From: Halomonas sp. 54_146
Lineage (GTDB): Bacteria; Pseudomonadota; Gammaproteobacteria; Pseudomonadales; Halomonadaceae
DNA length: 64,000 nucleotides
Assembly (NCBI RefSeq): GCF_001507855.1
Contig: NZ_LGEN01000012.1
Location: 1-64,000, forward strand
Direction: 5' to 3'
Made by a program: the position numbers and the translations under genes
Notes under the pieces: model-generated
What the model was told of the DNA's origin: nothing
The model's input: only the letters and a program-made list of their open reading frames with translations
The model's database searches: none
Shown here: piece by piece, positions 55,471 to 63,842 of the stretch
Layout: every line of letters begins with the position of its first letter
Numbering within the stretch: position 1 is the stretch's first letter

Positions 55471-56024
55471 GGCAGCGCCTTTCCGGCCAGCCAGGCGGCG
55501 TGCCGCTCGGCGGTGTATTCGGGCAGCGCCAGGCGGGCCGCCAGACGGTTGCCCAGCGTGCGCCAGTACGCTGGCGACACGTCGATGGCGGCGATGCCTT
55601 GCCCTTCGATGCCGTCGATGCGTTCCAGCACGGCACGCACCGCGTTTTCGCCTTCGGCGTGCAGCAGCAGGCGTGCGCCGGGCCGCACGCCGGGGATGCG
55701 CTGCATGTCGTCCAGCGGCGTGGCGGCTTGCATCACCATGAGCTGCCAGCGGATCGTGCCGTAGTCGTTTGCTTCCCAGCGCACGCGGCAGAACATTGCA
55801 CGCGGCAGGAACACCGCGCAGCGCCGCCAGCGGTCGAGCCGCAACGTGCGTGCCGGTTCGCCGAAACGCAGGTAGAGCTTGAAGCGCGGTTCGATGTAGG
55901 CGAGCGATACGCGCGTCAGCGGCACGCTGCCGGCCTGGCCGGCGAGCGTCGAAAGCGAAGGCGGCGGCGCAGCAGCCGGTGCAGCCGTCGCCGCGTGAGC
56001 GGCAGGCAAGGCGGATGCGTTCAT
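55467..56024 (-). CDS. DUF2840 protein
   Basis: The 185-residue protein starts at ATG 56024 (GGAG, 8 nt spacing) and overlaps the small upstream gene by 4 nt. The conserved part begins PLTRVSLAYIEPRFKLYLRF and includes FLPRAMFCRVRWEANDYGT, the DUF2840 signature found between parA and traF in this ICE family. The function is unknown. An Ala/Pro-rich N terminus of about 30 residues looks flexible. Confidence 0.8.
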   Translation of the reverse strand: MNASALPAAHAATAAPAAAPPPSLSTLAGQAGSVPLTRVSLAYIEPRFKLYLRFGEPARTLRLDRWRRCAVFLPRAMFCRVRWEANDYGTIRWQLMVMQAATPLDDMQRIPGVRPGARLLLHAEGENAVRAVLERIDGIEGQGIAAIDVSPAYWRTLGNRLAARLALPEYTAERHAAWLAGKALP

Positions 56025-56284
56025 GGCAGGTTCTCCGGGCGCTTGTCGGGGAACTCCCGTTCCAGCAAGCCGCGCAGCAACTCGGCCACGGTCACGCCCT
56101 GGCCGAAGGCGGCGATCTTGATGCGTGCACGTAGCGCGGGCGTCACGTCGAGCGTCAGGCGGGCCGTATAAAGGTCGCCCTTGTTGAGCGCATCGGCATC
56201 GCCCTGGCGAATCCACGCCTCGGCGTGCGGATTCGCGGGCGGACGTGCGCCGATGCCGACGCGCTTGCTGCGCGGGATGCTCAT
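56021..56284 (-). CDS. small ParA-linked protein, RHH-like
   Basis: The 87-residue protein starts at ATG 56284, overlapping the parA stop by 4 nt. The C-terminal half (YTARLTLDVTPALRARIKIA, AELLRGLLEREFP) has the strand and two helices of a ribbon-helix-helix protein. It would be a natural ParB-like partner for ParA. The N-terminal part is basic and unstructured. Confidence 0.7.
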   Translation of the reverse strand: MSIPRSKRVGIGARPPANPHAEAWIRQGDADALNKGDLYTARLTLDVTPALRARIKIAAFGQGVTVAELLRGLLEREFPDKRPENLP

Positions 56285-56919
56285 GTCGGCCACCGCAGCA
56301 GTTCATCGGTGAGCACGGCGATCTCGCGGGCGGCGGCGCTGTCGGGCGCCGTCTCGCGGGCGAGCCGGCCAGCGGCCACGCTGTCGGCGAAGACGATGCG
56401 CTGGCGCACTTCGCTGCGCAGCGCCGGCAGCGGCTGTTCGGCCAGCGATTGCCGCGCTTCCCTGCCGATGATGGTGGTGCTGACGCGCCGGTTGATGACG
56501 AAGGCCGCGTGCAGCGCAGGCCGGAACACCTGCGCTTCGCGGATCAGCGCCACCATCTCGGCGCTGGCCCACAGGTCATACGGACTGGGCTGCACGGGAA
56601 TCAGCACGCGCTCGGCCGCCAGCAGCGCGGAACGCGCCAATGCGGCGATGCGCGGCGGGCCGTCGATGATGACGTGATCGGCGCGGCGGGCCAGCTCCGG
56701 CGCTTCCTGATGCAGCGTCTCGCGGGCGAGGCCCACGGTGCTGAACAGCCGGGGCAAGCCCTGCTGGCTTCTGCGCTGCGTCCAGTCCAGTGAGGAACCC
56801 TGCGGGTCGGCATCCAGCAGGATGACGTGCAGACCGCGCATCGCCAGTTCGCCCGCGATGTGCGTGGCGAGCGTGGTCTTGCCGACGCCGCCTTTCTGAT
56901 TGAGAAGCGCGAAGATCAT
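56281..56919 (-). CDS. parA: ParA-family partition ATPase
   Basis: The protein has 212 residues from ATG 56919 (GGAGG, 7 nt spacing). It begins IFALLNQKGGVGKTTLATHI, the deviant Walker A of ParA/MinD proteins, and has LLDADPQGSSLDW and VIIDGPPR. It is the short form, without an N-terminal HTH. It should keep the excised or replicating form of the element from being lost. The longer frame to 57000 is not needed. Confidence 0.9.
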   Translation of the reverse strand: MIFALLNQKGGVGKTTLATHIAGELAMRGLHVILLDADPQGSSLDWTQRRSQQGLPRLFSTVGLARETLHQEAPELARRADHVIIDGPPRIAALARSALLAAERVLIPVQPSPYDLWASAEMVALIREAQVFRPALHAAFVINRRVSTTIIGREARQSLAEQPLPALRSEVRQRIVFADSVAAGRLARETAPDSAAAREIAVLTDELLRWPT

Positions 56920-57022
56920 GACGCGGCCTCCCATGCTGGAAAGCCGGGATTCGCCTGCCCTGCAAAACGCTGTTCGCTGTGCCGTTTGGCGGTTGTCCAC
57001 CGAAACGGTGCGCTTCTACTAA

Positions 57023-57055
57023 AAGTTAGAGATTTATAGTTAGGTAAGTTAGAGA
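57023..57055. repeat. AT-rich direct repeats upstream of parA
   Basis: AAGTTAGAGA occurs at 57023-57032 and 57046-57055, 23 bp apart, in an AT-rich stretch of about 45 bp between parA and the iterons. It may be a ParA/RHH operator or the melting region of an origin. Confidence 0.55.
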
Positions 57056-57095
57056 GGCTGAAAACCCGCGCCATTACTGGCTTTGCGGCGTTTTC

Positions 57096-57160
57096 GTACT
57101 CCTGATAGCACGATAGGCGTACTCCCGATAGCACGATACCGGGTACTCCTGATAGCACGA
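57096..57160. repeat. three RepA iterons, putative oriV
   Basis: GTACTCCTGATAGCACGAT (57096-57114) recurs as GTACTCCCGATAGCACGAT (57119-57137) and again at 57143-57160, with starts 23 and 24 bp apart. This places all copies on one face of the helix. They lie just beyond the repA stop and next to an AT-rich tract. A TTATCCCC segment nearby (57185-57192) resembles half a DnaA box. Together these look like a replication origin. Confidence 0.8.
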
Positions 57161-57184
57161 GGCCGTCCACAGCTTTTCCCGCAG

Positions 57185-58042
57185 TTATCCCCGTGCCGTA
57201 TGCAGCACGGGCCGGAAGGTCAGCAGTTCGGTGTTGTCGTCCGGCATGCGCTCGATGCCGAGGACGTAGCCGGGTAACGACTGCCGTGCCACCAGCACGC
57301 GCAGGTCGTAGGCGAAGTCCGAGAAGCGAGCCGCGCTGCCGGATTTGCGATGCAGATGCCGGAAGTCGAATTGCCAGCCGTGTTCCTGCCGCCCGCCGTG
57401 CTTGCGTACCAAGCGGTACAGCCAGCGTTCGATGCCGCCCTTCAAGCGGAAATAAGCCGGGTCGATGGTCAGCACCAGGGCGGCGTCGAGCACGCCGGCA
57501 TAGAACCAGTCCGGCAGGATCAGCTCGATGCCCAGCGGCGTGCCGCTGGCATCGGCCAGTTCGCGCCATTCGTTGATCCACGAAAAGCGATGCAAGCGCC
57601 TGCCCGTGGTTTCTCGGATGGACGTGGCCACACTGGTCGATTGCAGCCGGTCGAGCGCCGCTTTCAGGCGCAGGTAGTCGTTGAGGGATGTGCCGCGCCC
57701 GATGAAGCGCAGGATCTCGTAGGGCGTGGCGTGTATCCAGCGCGACGGGCGAATGCCCGCGTCGCGTGCCTCCACGATCTGCGAGGCCGCCCAAATCAAA
57801 ACGTCGGCATCCCATATCGTGGCGATGCCGTGCTCGGCCGTGCCTTCCACGCGGATGGTGATGTTCCCGCTGCGGAAGTCGATCGGCGCGATGCGCCGCG
57901 ACTTCGCCAGCGAGAAGAATGGAAAGGCCATCAAGTCCTGGCTGTCGCGTGGCGCCATGTCGCCCGGCAGCGCGCGGAACAGGTCGAGCTGTTCGCACTG
58001 CGGCAAGGCTTGCCCTGGAGGGCCGGACATGGCGAAGGCCAC
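57185..58042 (-). CDS. repA: replication initiator protein RepA
   Basis: The 285-residue protein matches the RepA family of Tn4371-like ICEs and broad-host plasmids: FPFFSLAKSRRIAPIDFRSG, WDADVLIWAASQIVEARD, ILRFIGRGTSLNDYLRLKAA and IDPAYFRLKGGIERWLYRLV. It should bind the iterons found just after its stop codon. The start may be the GTG at 58042 or the ATG at 58030; neither has a strong ribosome site. It shows the element can probably replicate as a circle. Confidence 0.85.
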   Translation of the reverse strand: MAFAMSGPPGQALPQCEQLDLFRALPGDMAPRDSQDLMAFPFFSLAKSRRIAPIDFRSGNITIRVEGTAEHGIATIWDADVLIWAASQIVEARDAGIRPSRWIHATPYEILRFIGRGTSLNDYLRLKAALDRLQSTSVATSIRETTGRRLHRFSWINEWRELADASGTPLGIELILPDWFYAGVLDAALVLTIDPAYFRLKGGIERWLYRLVRKHGGRQEHGWQFDFRHLHRKSGSAARFSDFAYDLRVLVARQSLPGYVLGIERMPDDNTELLTFRPVLHTARG

Positions 58043-58056
58043 CCACGCGCCGACGA

Positions 58057-58341
58057 TCAGCGGCCATCACGGTAGTCACCCGCGTGGCGTTCGGCGTATT
58101 CCGGGTCGGATGTAGCCTCGTAGCTGCGCTGGTCGGCCCAGGCATCGAGGTCGCTTACTGCGTACATGACGCGGCGACCGAACTTGCGGAACTTCGGGCC
58201 ACCGCCGATCACGCGCTGCTTCTCCAGCGTGCGAGGACTGAGGCGCAGATACTCGGCGGCTTCGTCGTTGGTCAGGTAGCGTTGGGGCTGCGAGGGCGCA
58301 GCGACAGTAGCGGCGGCAGGCCGCAAGGGAGAGGGTCGCAT
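58057..58341 (-). CDS. AlpA/MerR-type helix-turn-helix protein
   Basis: The protein has 94 residues from ATG 58341 (GGAGG, 8 nt spacing), preferred over the longer frame to 58398. The helix-turn-helix (RYLTNDEAAEYLRLSPRTLE, KFRKFGRRVMYAVSDLDAWA) is that of the AlpA/excisionase-like group. It lies 14 bp upstream of repA. It probably regulates repA or excision. Confidence 0.8.
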   Translation of the reverse strand: MRPSPLRPAAATVAAPSQPQRYLTNDEAAEYLRLSPRTLEKQRVIGGGPKFRKFGRRVMYAVSDLDAWADQRSYEATSDPEYAERHAGDYRDGR

Positions 58342-58455
58342 GGGGTGTACCTCCATCAAGCCCGGCCACACCACGCGGCCGGATAGAGGCACTTTCAAGA
58401 AAGCAAGGCTTCTTGCTAAGGGACGATTTGCAGGGGGCGCGAAACGTCCCCCCTC

Positions 58456-59226
58456 CTAATGCGACGGGAACGGCGGAAGCTGTGCCAGGCGGCGGTAGCC
58501 GCCGCGCATCAGGCTATTGCCCCGGCGTACCAAGCGACGCACGCGGGCACGCAAGGCGCTGTCGGCGTGCCAGTCGTCCGCGACGACATCAGCACCGAAC
58601 AGCCCTTCGGCCACCTCGCGCAAGGACGCACCGGCCAGGGTGGCGTCGAGCGCCTGCAAGGTGTGCAGTTCCAGCAAGTTCGACAGGGAGGGCCGAGGTC
58701 CTGTCAGCGCGACAGGAGGGATGCCGGTGACGGTTGCCAACTTACCCAGCGAGGCCGACAACACCTGGCAGCGTGCGCGGGACGTGCCGGATGCTCGAAT
58801 GGCATAGGCGTAAGCCATGCCATCGGCCAGGTCGGGCGCCAAAGCGAAGTGCAGACAGGCACCCGGCCAGCGGGCCACCAGTATCAATCGCCGCCCATCA
58901 TGGATCAGGTGCTTGTGGCCCGGAAGGCGCCAAAGCGTGAAGACTTCCGTATCGAGCGGTGGGTCGACATCTGGATAGAGTTGGAGTACTGCATCGTGAT
59001 CGGGAAACCAAGCTGGATGCGCTTCGCGCGCATCCACCGCCGGGTTTTCCAGCAGGCGTAAGCCCCAGCGCAGCGCCGCGTCCGACCGGCGCCGACGGCG
59101 TAGCCAGTCTTGGCGATAGTCAGGATGACGGCGCAGGTATTCCCACGCCAGCGCGGGGCCATCTAAGTGCAGAGCATAGAGATAGGCCGCCGCTGGATAC
59201 CAATACTCAGAGCTGCGATCAGCCAT
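58456..59226 (-). CDS. DUF2285-domain protein
   Basis: The 256-residue protein has an N-terminal DUF6499-like part (SSEYWYPAAAYLYALHLDGP, ALAWEYLRRHPDYRQDW) and a C-terminal DUF2285 domain (SLREVAEGLFGADVVADDWH, then RVRRLVRRGNSLMRGGYRRL), which has the look of an HTH. This protein type regularly accompanies alpA and repA in Tn4371-like ICEs. The role is unknown, with transcription control likely. Confidence 0.8.
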   Translation of the reverse strand: MADRSSEYWYPAAAYLYALHLDGPALAWEYLRRHPDYRQDWLRRRRRSDAALRWGLRLLENPAVDAREAHPAWFPDHDAVLQLYPDVDPPLDTEVFTLWRLPGHKHLIHDGRRLILVARWPGACLHFALAPDLADGMAYAYAIRASGTSRARCQVLSASLGKLATVTGIPPVALTGPRPSLSNLLELHTLQALDATLAGASLREVAEGLFGADVVADDWHADSALRARVRRLVRRGNSLMRGGYRRLAQLPPFPSH

Positions 59227-59548
59227 GGCGCAACCTCCCTCGGCTTGAGGTACGTCGCCACGGCGGATACTCGTGCTATGGAGCGATCATCAGAATGTCA
59301 TGGGTCCAACGATAAACTGTTAGTGTCAAGACCGATTGGCTCCGAGCTATTGCAAGTTTCGTCCGAATGCGACGGCGGCCTGCCCCAAAATGGCGTGCCG
59401 CATCGGCCAGCCTGCCAAAAGCCGCACCAGACATCATGACCGTTTCGATCAGGTGCGCACCATTTCTATGCAAGGCCGGCCATTGAGACCCAACCGGTCT
59501 GAGGCCAGACCCAAAAAGACACAATGCGCTGGCGTTGTCTCTGATTGT
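59227..59548. other. intergenic stretch without a convincing gene
   Basis: These 322 bp lie between the DUF2958 and DUF2285 genes. The one open frame (82 codons on the minus strand) has no family likeness or good ribosome site. I see no repeat or clear promoter. Confidence 0.5.
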
Positions 59549-59878
59549 TCAGTCGATGATCGAGCCGTTCTCCTCAGCCAGCCGCAGGTATTCCGACAGC
59601 CGCCGCACCGGCTGGAAGTAGTGATCGCGCATCACGGGCTGCCGGTGCGGCCCGACGATGGACGCCAGATCAGACAACTTCACCGTTCCCAACTCAGGCA
59701 TCCCGATCCCTAGGTCGATCAGGCCATGGGCTGTGTCCCCGTCAGCAGGATCGAGCGAGGCCAGCAGCCAGGTAGCGTGAGCGTCCGGGGTGAACAGCCG
59801 CACGACTGGCATCGGGTCCAGGGAGTCGCCGTTGGTGATCAATTGCGCACGCTCCGCGTCGGTGATGAGCAGAGTCAT
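59549..59878 (-). CDS. DUF2958 protein
   Basis: The 109-residue protein begins LLITDAERAQLITNGDS and contains PVVRLFTPDAHATWLLASLD and GLIDLGIGMPELGTVKLSDL, the DUF2958 signature. These proteins are common on plasmids and ICEs; their function is unknown. A run of GGAG lies 15-20 nt upstream of the start. It is divergent from the XRE regulator. Confidence 0.82.
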   Translation of the reverse strand: MTLLITDAERAQLITNGDSLDPMPVVRLFTPDAHATWLLASLDPADGDTAHGLIDLGIGMPELGTVKLSDLASIVGPHRQPVMRDHYFQPVRRLSEYLRLAEENGSIID

Positions 59879-60099
59879 GGCCGCACGCCTTCCTCAAAGG
59901 AGCAGAACCACCAAACCGCTTCACCATTTGTACGTGAAAACTCAAAAGCGCAACCCCACGAATCAGCCGAAGCGTAGAAGCGTGAAGGCGCATTGGCGTA
60001 GGTCTGGAAAGGCACAAATACGACTCCTCGAATTTGGCGAGATCCGCAAAACCGGATTTCTGTAAAAGCGCGGAACTGGGAATCAATACAAAATGAACA

Positions 60100-60121
60100 C
60101 TATAGATTGTAGCCCTATAGG
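60100..60121. promoter_or_regulatory. paired CTATAG elements upstream of the XRE gene
   Basis: CTATAG at 60100-60105 and CCTATAGG at 60114-60121 are spaced 15 bp apart in an AT-rich stretch about 45-65 bp before the XRE start. They could be operator half-sites or -10-like elements. The rest of the 285 bp gap from DUF2958 shows nothing further. Confidence 0.35.
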
Positions 60122-60163
60122 ATGCAATAGGTTGTCATCTTGGTTTTTGAGAGGAAACCATAG

Positions 60164-60451
60164 GTGGCGGCAGAGTACTCATTGGCGAGGGCGTTGAAAG
60201 CAGTCAGGAAAGCGCGTGGCTTGAGCCAGGAAGCGTTTTCCGACGTGTCGAGCCGTACCTATATGAGCACCTTGGAACGCGATCTGAAAAGCCCGACCCT
60301 CAGCAAGCTGGCCGAACTGTGCGAGGTGATGGAGGTGCATCCGCTTACGTTGTTGACGTTGGCATATACTGGTGATAGCGAAGACCAAGCCGATCAACTC
60401 CTTGCACAAGTACGGCAGGAATTGGAAGAGATTACTGAAAACAATCTTTAG
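60164..60451 (+). CDS. XRE-family transcriptional regulator
   Basis: The 95-residue protein is mostly one Cro/C1-type HTH (residues about 7-62: ALKAVRKARGLSQEAFSDVS, TYMSTLERDLKSPTLSKLAE). The GTG start follows AGAGGAAA at about 9 nt. It lies 127 bp upstream of the SIR2 gene, in the same direction, and probably controls the defence pair. Confidence 0.85.
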   Translation: MAAEYSLARALKAVRKARGLSQEAFSDVSSRTYMSTLERDLKSPTLSKLAELCEVMEVHPLTLLTLAYTGDSEDQADQLLAQVRQELEEITENNL

Positions 60452-60578
60452 GTAACTGAGGTTGACTATTTGCTGTCGCAAAGTGCGTAAACACTTCAGA
60501 CTGGTGTGACTGCGCGTACAAATCATCGATCACTAACATCACGTAGGCCGACGAAAAATAATCATACTGGAGGAAGAA

Positions 60579-61754
60579 GTGATCTCTATCAGCGACATTT
60601 ACGATAAGGACGTCAATTTTTTGTTTGGCTCAGGGGCTTCATTTGGACTTCTTCCCACGCTGCAACTCCAGTTATCTAATGAGAATGGTGGAAAATTCAC
60701 GCTAGAGGAACTGGCGACGAAATTCGAGCAAGAACGTGACCGACGTTTCGTTCCGTTGTTCATGCACTATTATTCCACCTGCATCAGGCCCGCAGAACAA
60801 CTCACGCTCGAAACAGCAACGGCTACCGACTCCGGTAACCAGGTCATTGAGAACTATCGTACTTTTCTCACTACGATTTTAGAGATGGTCAAGCGGCGAA
60901 AGGCATTGGATCGCTGTTGCAACGTCTTCACAACGAATTACGATGGATGCTTTCCGCTTGTGGCCGACCAATTGCTCAAAGAGGGGCACACGGACTTTAT
61001 CTTGAACGATGGTTCGCGTGGATTTACTAAGCGGATATTACAGGCTCGAAATTTCGGTTCTTACCTTTGCCAAACTGGTGTCTTCGGCCGTTATCAAACC
61101 AGCATCCCACAGATCAACCTGATCCATCTCCACGGGTCGGTGTACTGGAGCAAAACAGACGGGGCCATCTTGGTCGATTACGATATTTTGTCCAAAGAAT
61201 CCTTGTTGAGCGAGGATTTGACAACTGCGTTGCAGCAGTTTTCTGACGTTCTCGATAGCTCCACCGCCACGCTAGAAGATTTGCAAGAGCCAGATTTTGA
61301 TGACGATGCCCTGTCTGTATTTTGGGCGAAGTATGAACAGATGCCCATCGTCAACCCGACTAAGTGGAAATTCCATGAAACCGTGTATGAGGAGCACTAT
61401 TACCAGATGCTCCGATTGCTCAGTTATGAACTTGAGAAGCCAAATGCAGTACTTATTACCTTCGGTTTTTCCTTCGCTGACGAGCACATCCTCAATCTTG
61501 TGATGCGCTCTTTGTCAAATCCGGGACTACAAGTATTTGTATGCTGCTTTAATACTGCTGAATACCAAGTGATGTGTGAGAAATTCAAGGGCTACCGCAA
61601 CGTCCAGTGTCTTGGCATCGATGGGGAAACCATAGATTTCTCAACGTTTAATAAGAAGATTCTGGCATGGCCAGAGGCATCCATCAAAACGGCACAGCCT
61701 GCGGCTGAGGCAGGATCTGATGTAATCGATGATGGAGCCGAAGCAAGCGTATGA
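60579..61754 (+). CDS. SIR2-domain effector of a SIR2-HerA defence system
   Basis: The 391-residue protein has a SIR2-like NAD-binding fold: NFLFGSGASFGLLPTL (13-28), FTTNYDGCFPLVADQ (about 119-133) and INLIHLHGSVYWSK (about 184-197). The late Rossmann-type part is ITFGFSFADEHILNLV. In known SIR2-HerA systems such proteins deplete NAD or cut nucleic acid once phage infection is sensed. The GTG start follows GGAGG by 5 nt. It overlaps herA by 4 nt (ATGA), so the two are translated together and probably form one complex. Confidence 0.85.
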   Translation: MISISDIYDKDVNFLFGSGASFGLLPTLQLQLSNENGGKFTLEELATKFEQERDRRFVPLFMHYYSTCIRPAEQLTLETATATDSGNQVIENYRTFLTTILEMVKRRKALDRCCNVFTTNYDGCFPLVADQLLKEGHTDFILNDGSRGFTKRILQARNFGSYLCQTGVFGRYQTSIPQINLIHLHGSVYWSKTDGAILVDYDILSKESLLSEDLTTALQQFSDVLDSSTATLEDLQEPDFDDDALSVFWAKYEQMPIVNPTKWKFHETVYEEHYYQMLRLLSYELEKPNAVLITFGFSFADEHILNLVMRSLSNPGLQVFVCCFNTAEYQVMCEKFKGYRNVQCLGIDGETIDFSTFNKKILAWPEASIKTAQPAAEAGSDVIDDGAEASV

Positions 61755-63553
61755 GTATCCGCGTGGGTGATGTCATCGCTGTTCATGGCACTAAGGTGAT
61801 TCTTAAGATCGACGAACAGTCCAGTAAAGAGACGCTATTTCACGGTGGTAAAAAATACAAAGGTGTATCTATCCGCGAATATCTTTCTATCCAGCGTGGT
61901 TTTCGGGACATCATATGCATGGTTGAAGGTGAATACCTTGACGAAAGCCGAATTGAGACACGGAACGGTAAGCCGTCTTATGTGCGGAAGGTTGAGGTTA
62001 GGCCTATCGGATTCTTTGACCATACAGGCTTCTCCCAAGGGATAAAGTACTTACCGATGATTCAGGACCCTGCATTCCTGATGCCAGAGGAGCGAATCCG
62101 ATCCATTTTCGACCGAAAGTCTGATGGCGAATTCAAAATCGGGCACATGCTTAAAGAGGAGATCGCAATCGGGCTTCCATGGAAACGCCTCTTTAACAGT
62201 CATATTGGCATATTTGGAAATACTGGAAGCGGTAAATCCAATACGTTAGCGAAGCTCTACTCCGTACTATTTGATGAAAAACTTCAGCTAATTGCTGGGA
62301 AGAGCCGTTTCATTATTCTCGACTTCAACGGAGAATATGGGGGCGAGCAGCTAGCCCCAGCGGAACACAAAACTGTCTATCAGCTCTCTACACTGATAAA
62401 TCCTGATCCTGAAGACCTCAATGCCCGCTTCCCATTGGCACCGCAAGAGTTCTGGGATATTGAGACACTATCATTACTTTTCCAAGCGACCACCAACACG
62501 CAGCGACCATTCCTAAATCGGGTCATTTCCGGGAAACTTAAGTACGGAGGCAACCGTGCTGCATTGGCGAACTACGCAAAAATGAAGTTCCGCCAGTCAT
62601 TCTGCGCAGGCGAAGTTAAACCCGCAACGCTAGATCTTATGCGGACGGTTGCTCGGCGCATGAACAACCAAGCCGTTCAGGATCTCTTGGCGGAGGTTAC
62701 GTGGTACCGCAATGGTCGTTTCCATTGTAGGGCGTTCATTGACCCCGATGGAAATCAATACGCGGCACACATCGCACCGACCGTAGACACACTAGATATT
62801 CAAGGTCTCGACGAATTTGATGAGCTCGTTCTTCGTGTCAACCTGCAATTGATGTCTGACTTGAATGCAGGTTATGTCCAGTTCGAGCATATTCAGCCAC
62901 TACTCAAGCGCGTTGAGTCGTCGTTATCCAGTATACGCAAAGTCATTGTGATTGGAGATGCTCCACAACCCGAAAGGTTACTAACGGTCGTTTCTCTACG
63001 CCGCTGCAACAACGAAGTCAAAAAAGTCTTACCGTTGCTATTTGCCAAGCACTACTACAACGCACACAAGGCAGCTGTAGATACTCCTCCCGACCGAACG
63101 ATTCATGTCATTGTCGATGAGGCTCACAACATCCTATCTGACCAATCCACTCGAGAAAGCGAAAGTTGGAAGGATTATCGACTAGAGCAGTTCGAGGAAA
63201 TCATCAAAGAGGGGCGCAAGTTTGGAATGTTTGTCACGATCGCTAGTCAGCGCCCCGCCGACATCTCCCCGACCATTATTTCCCAACTGCACAACTTCTT
63301 CATCCATCGGTTAGTGAATGACCGAGACCTATACCTGATCGACAATACGATTTCAACGCTGGATTCCCTGTCACGAAGCCTCATTCCAGGGCTTTCTCAA
63401 GGTTGCTGTGTGGTAACAGGTACGGCCTTCGATTTACCAATGGTTATACAAGTAGACCGTTTGCCCAGTAATAAGCAACCTAGCAGTGAGGACGTAGACC
63501 TTGAAAAGCTCTGGAACACACCTGCTAATGGCAATGAGGATGCCTGTAGCTAG
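61751..63553 (+). CDS. HerA-type ATPase of a SIR2-HerA defence system
   Basis: The 600-residue protein has an N-terminal HAS-barrel-like part (VGDVIAVHGTKVILKIDEQS), Walker A IFGNTGSGKSNTLAK (near 155), FIILDFNGEYGG, Walker B HVIVDEAHNIL (near 457) and the HerA C-terminal ISPTIISQLHNFFIHRLVND. It should form a hexamer that translocates on DNA and carries or controls the SIR2 effector. The gene is complete and its GC content is lower than that of the ICE backbone. Confidence 0.87.
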   Translation: MSIRVGDVIAVHGTKVILKIDEQSSKETLFHGGKKYKGVSIREYLSIQRGFRDIICMVEGEYLDESRIETRNGKPSYVRKVEVRPIGFFDHTGFSQGIKYLPMIQDPAFLMPEERIRSIFDRKSDGEFKIGHMLKEEIAIGLPWKRLFNSHIGIFGNTGSGKSNTLAKLYSVLFDEKLQLIAGKSRFIILDFNGEYGGEQLAPAEHKTVYQLSTLINPDPEDLNARFPLAPQEFWDIETLSLLFQATTNTQRPFLNRVISGKLKYGGNRAALANYAKMKFRQSFCAGEVKPATLDLMRTVARRMNNQAVQDLLAEVTWYRNGRFHCRAFIDPDGNQYAAHIAPTVDTLDIQGLDEFDELVLRVNLQLMSDLNAGYVQFEHIQPLLKRVESSLSSIRKVIVIGDAPQPERLLTVVSLRRCNNEVKKVLPLLFAKHYYNAHKAAVDTPPDRTIHVIVDEAHNILSDQSTRESESWKDYRLEQFEEIIKEGRKFGMFVTIASQRPADISPTIISQLHNFFIHRLVNDRDLYLIDNTISTLDSLSRSLIPGLSQGCCVVTGTAFDLPMVIQVDRLPSNKQPSSEDVDLEKLWNTPANGNEDACS

Positions 63554-63842
63554 TTCGATGGTAATAGCTAGTCCCTTCAAGGATAAGCGGATAGCAAACC
63601 TGGAGCAGCGCGATCCGCAGAGCGGAGACGCAAGGAGGCATTTCGCTTATTATCTATTTGTATGGATTGACTGCCATCATCCAATAGGGAACATTCGTCC
63701 ACCGATCACAACAACGATCCGCTCATGTTCAACGAAGTCGTTCCCCTGTTGGCTTTTGCCAGTAAAACTGTGAGAATCTGGTTTCATGCCTACCAGGTAC
63801 AACCTGTAGATAAGAGTTTCACAAGATTGCAAAAGGTTTGTA

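Larger units (their letters stand above)
25228..59878. mobile_element. conjugative backbone of a Tn4371-like ICE (partial)
   Basis: All conserved genes from the DUF2274 gene to the DUF2958 gene run on the minus strand in the order of Tn4371-family ICEs: repA-parA-traF-traI, cargo, traG-trbBCDEJLFGI. Nothing in this stretch encodes an integrase, and no direct-repeat attachment sites were identified. The coordinates mark the recognisable backbone, not the true ends. The left end may lie within 18.6-25.2 kb, and the other end with the integrase lies beyond 64 kb. The element also carries a plasmid-like replication and partition module. Confidence 0.8.

Noticed and set aside
59276-59524. 82-codon minus-strand frame between DUF2958 and DUF2285
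   Set aside because: No ribosome site, no recognised family, and nothing to show that it is translated.
63501-63773. 90-codon frame overlapping the herA 3' end
   Set aside because: It begins inside herA in another frame, with no start signal or family likeness.
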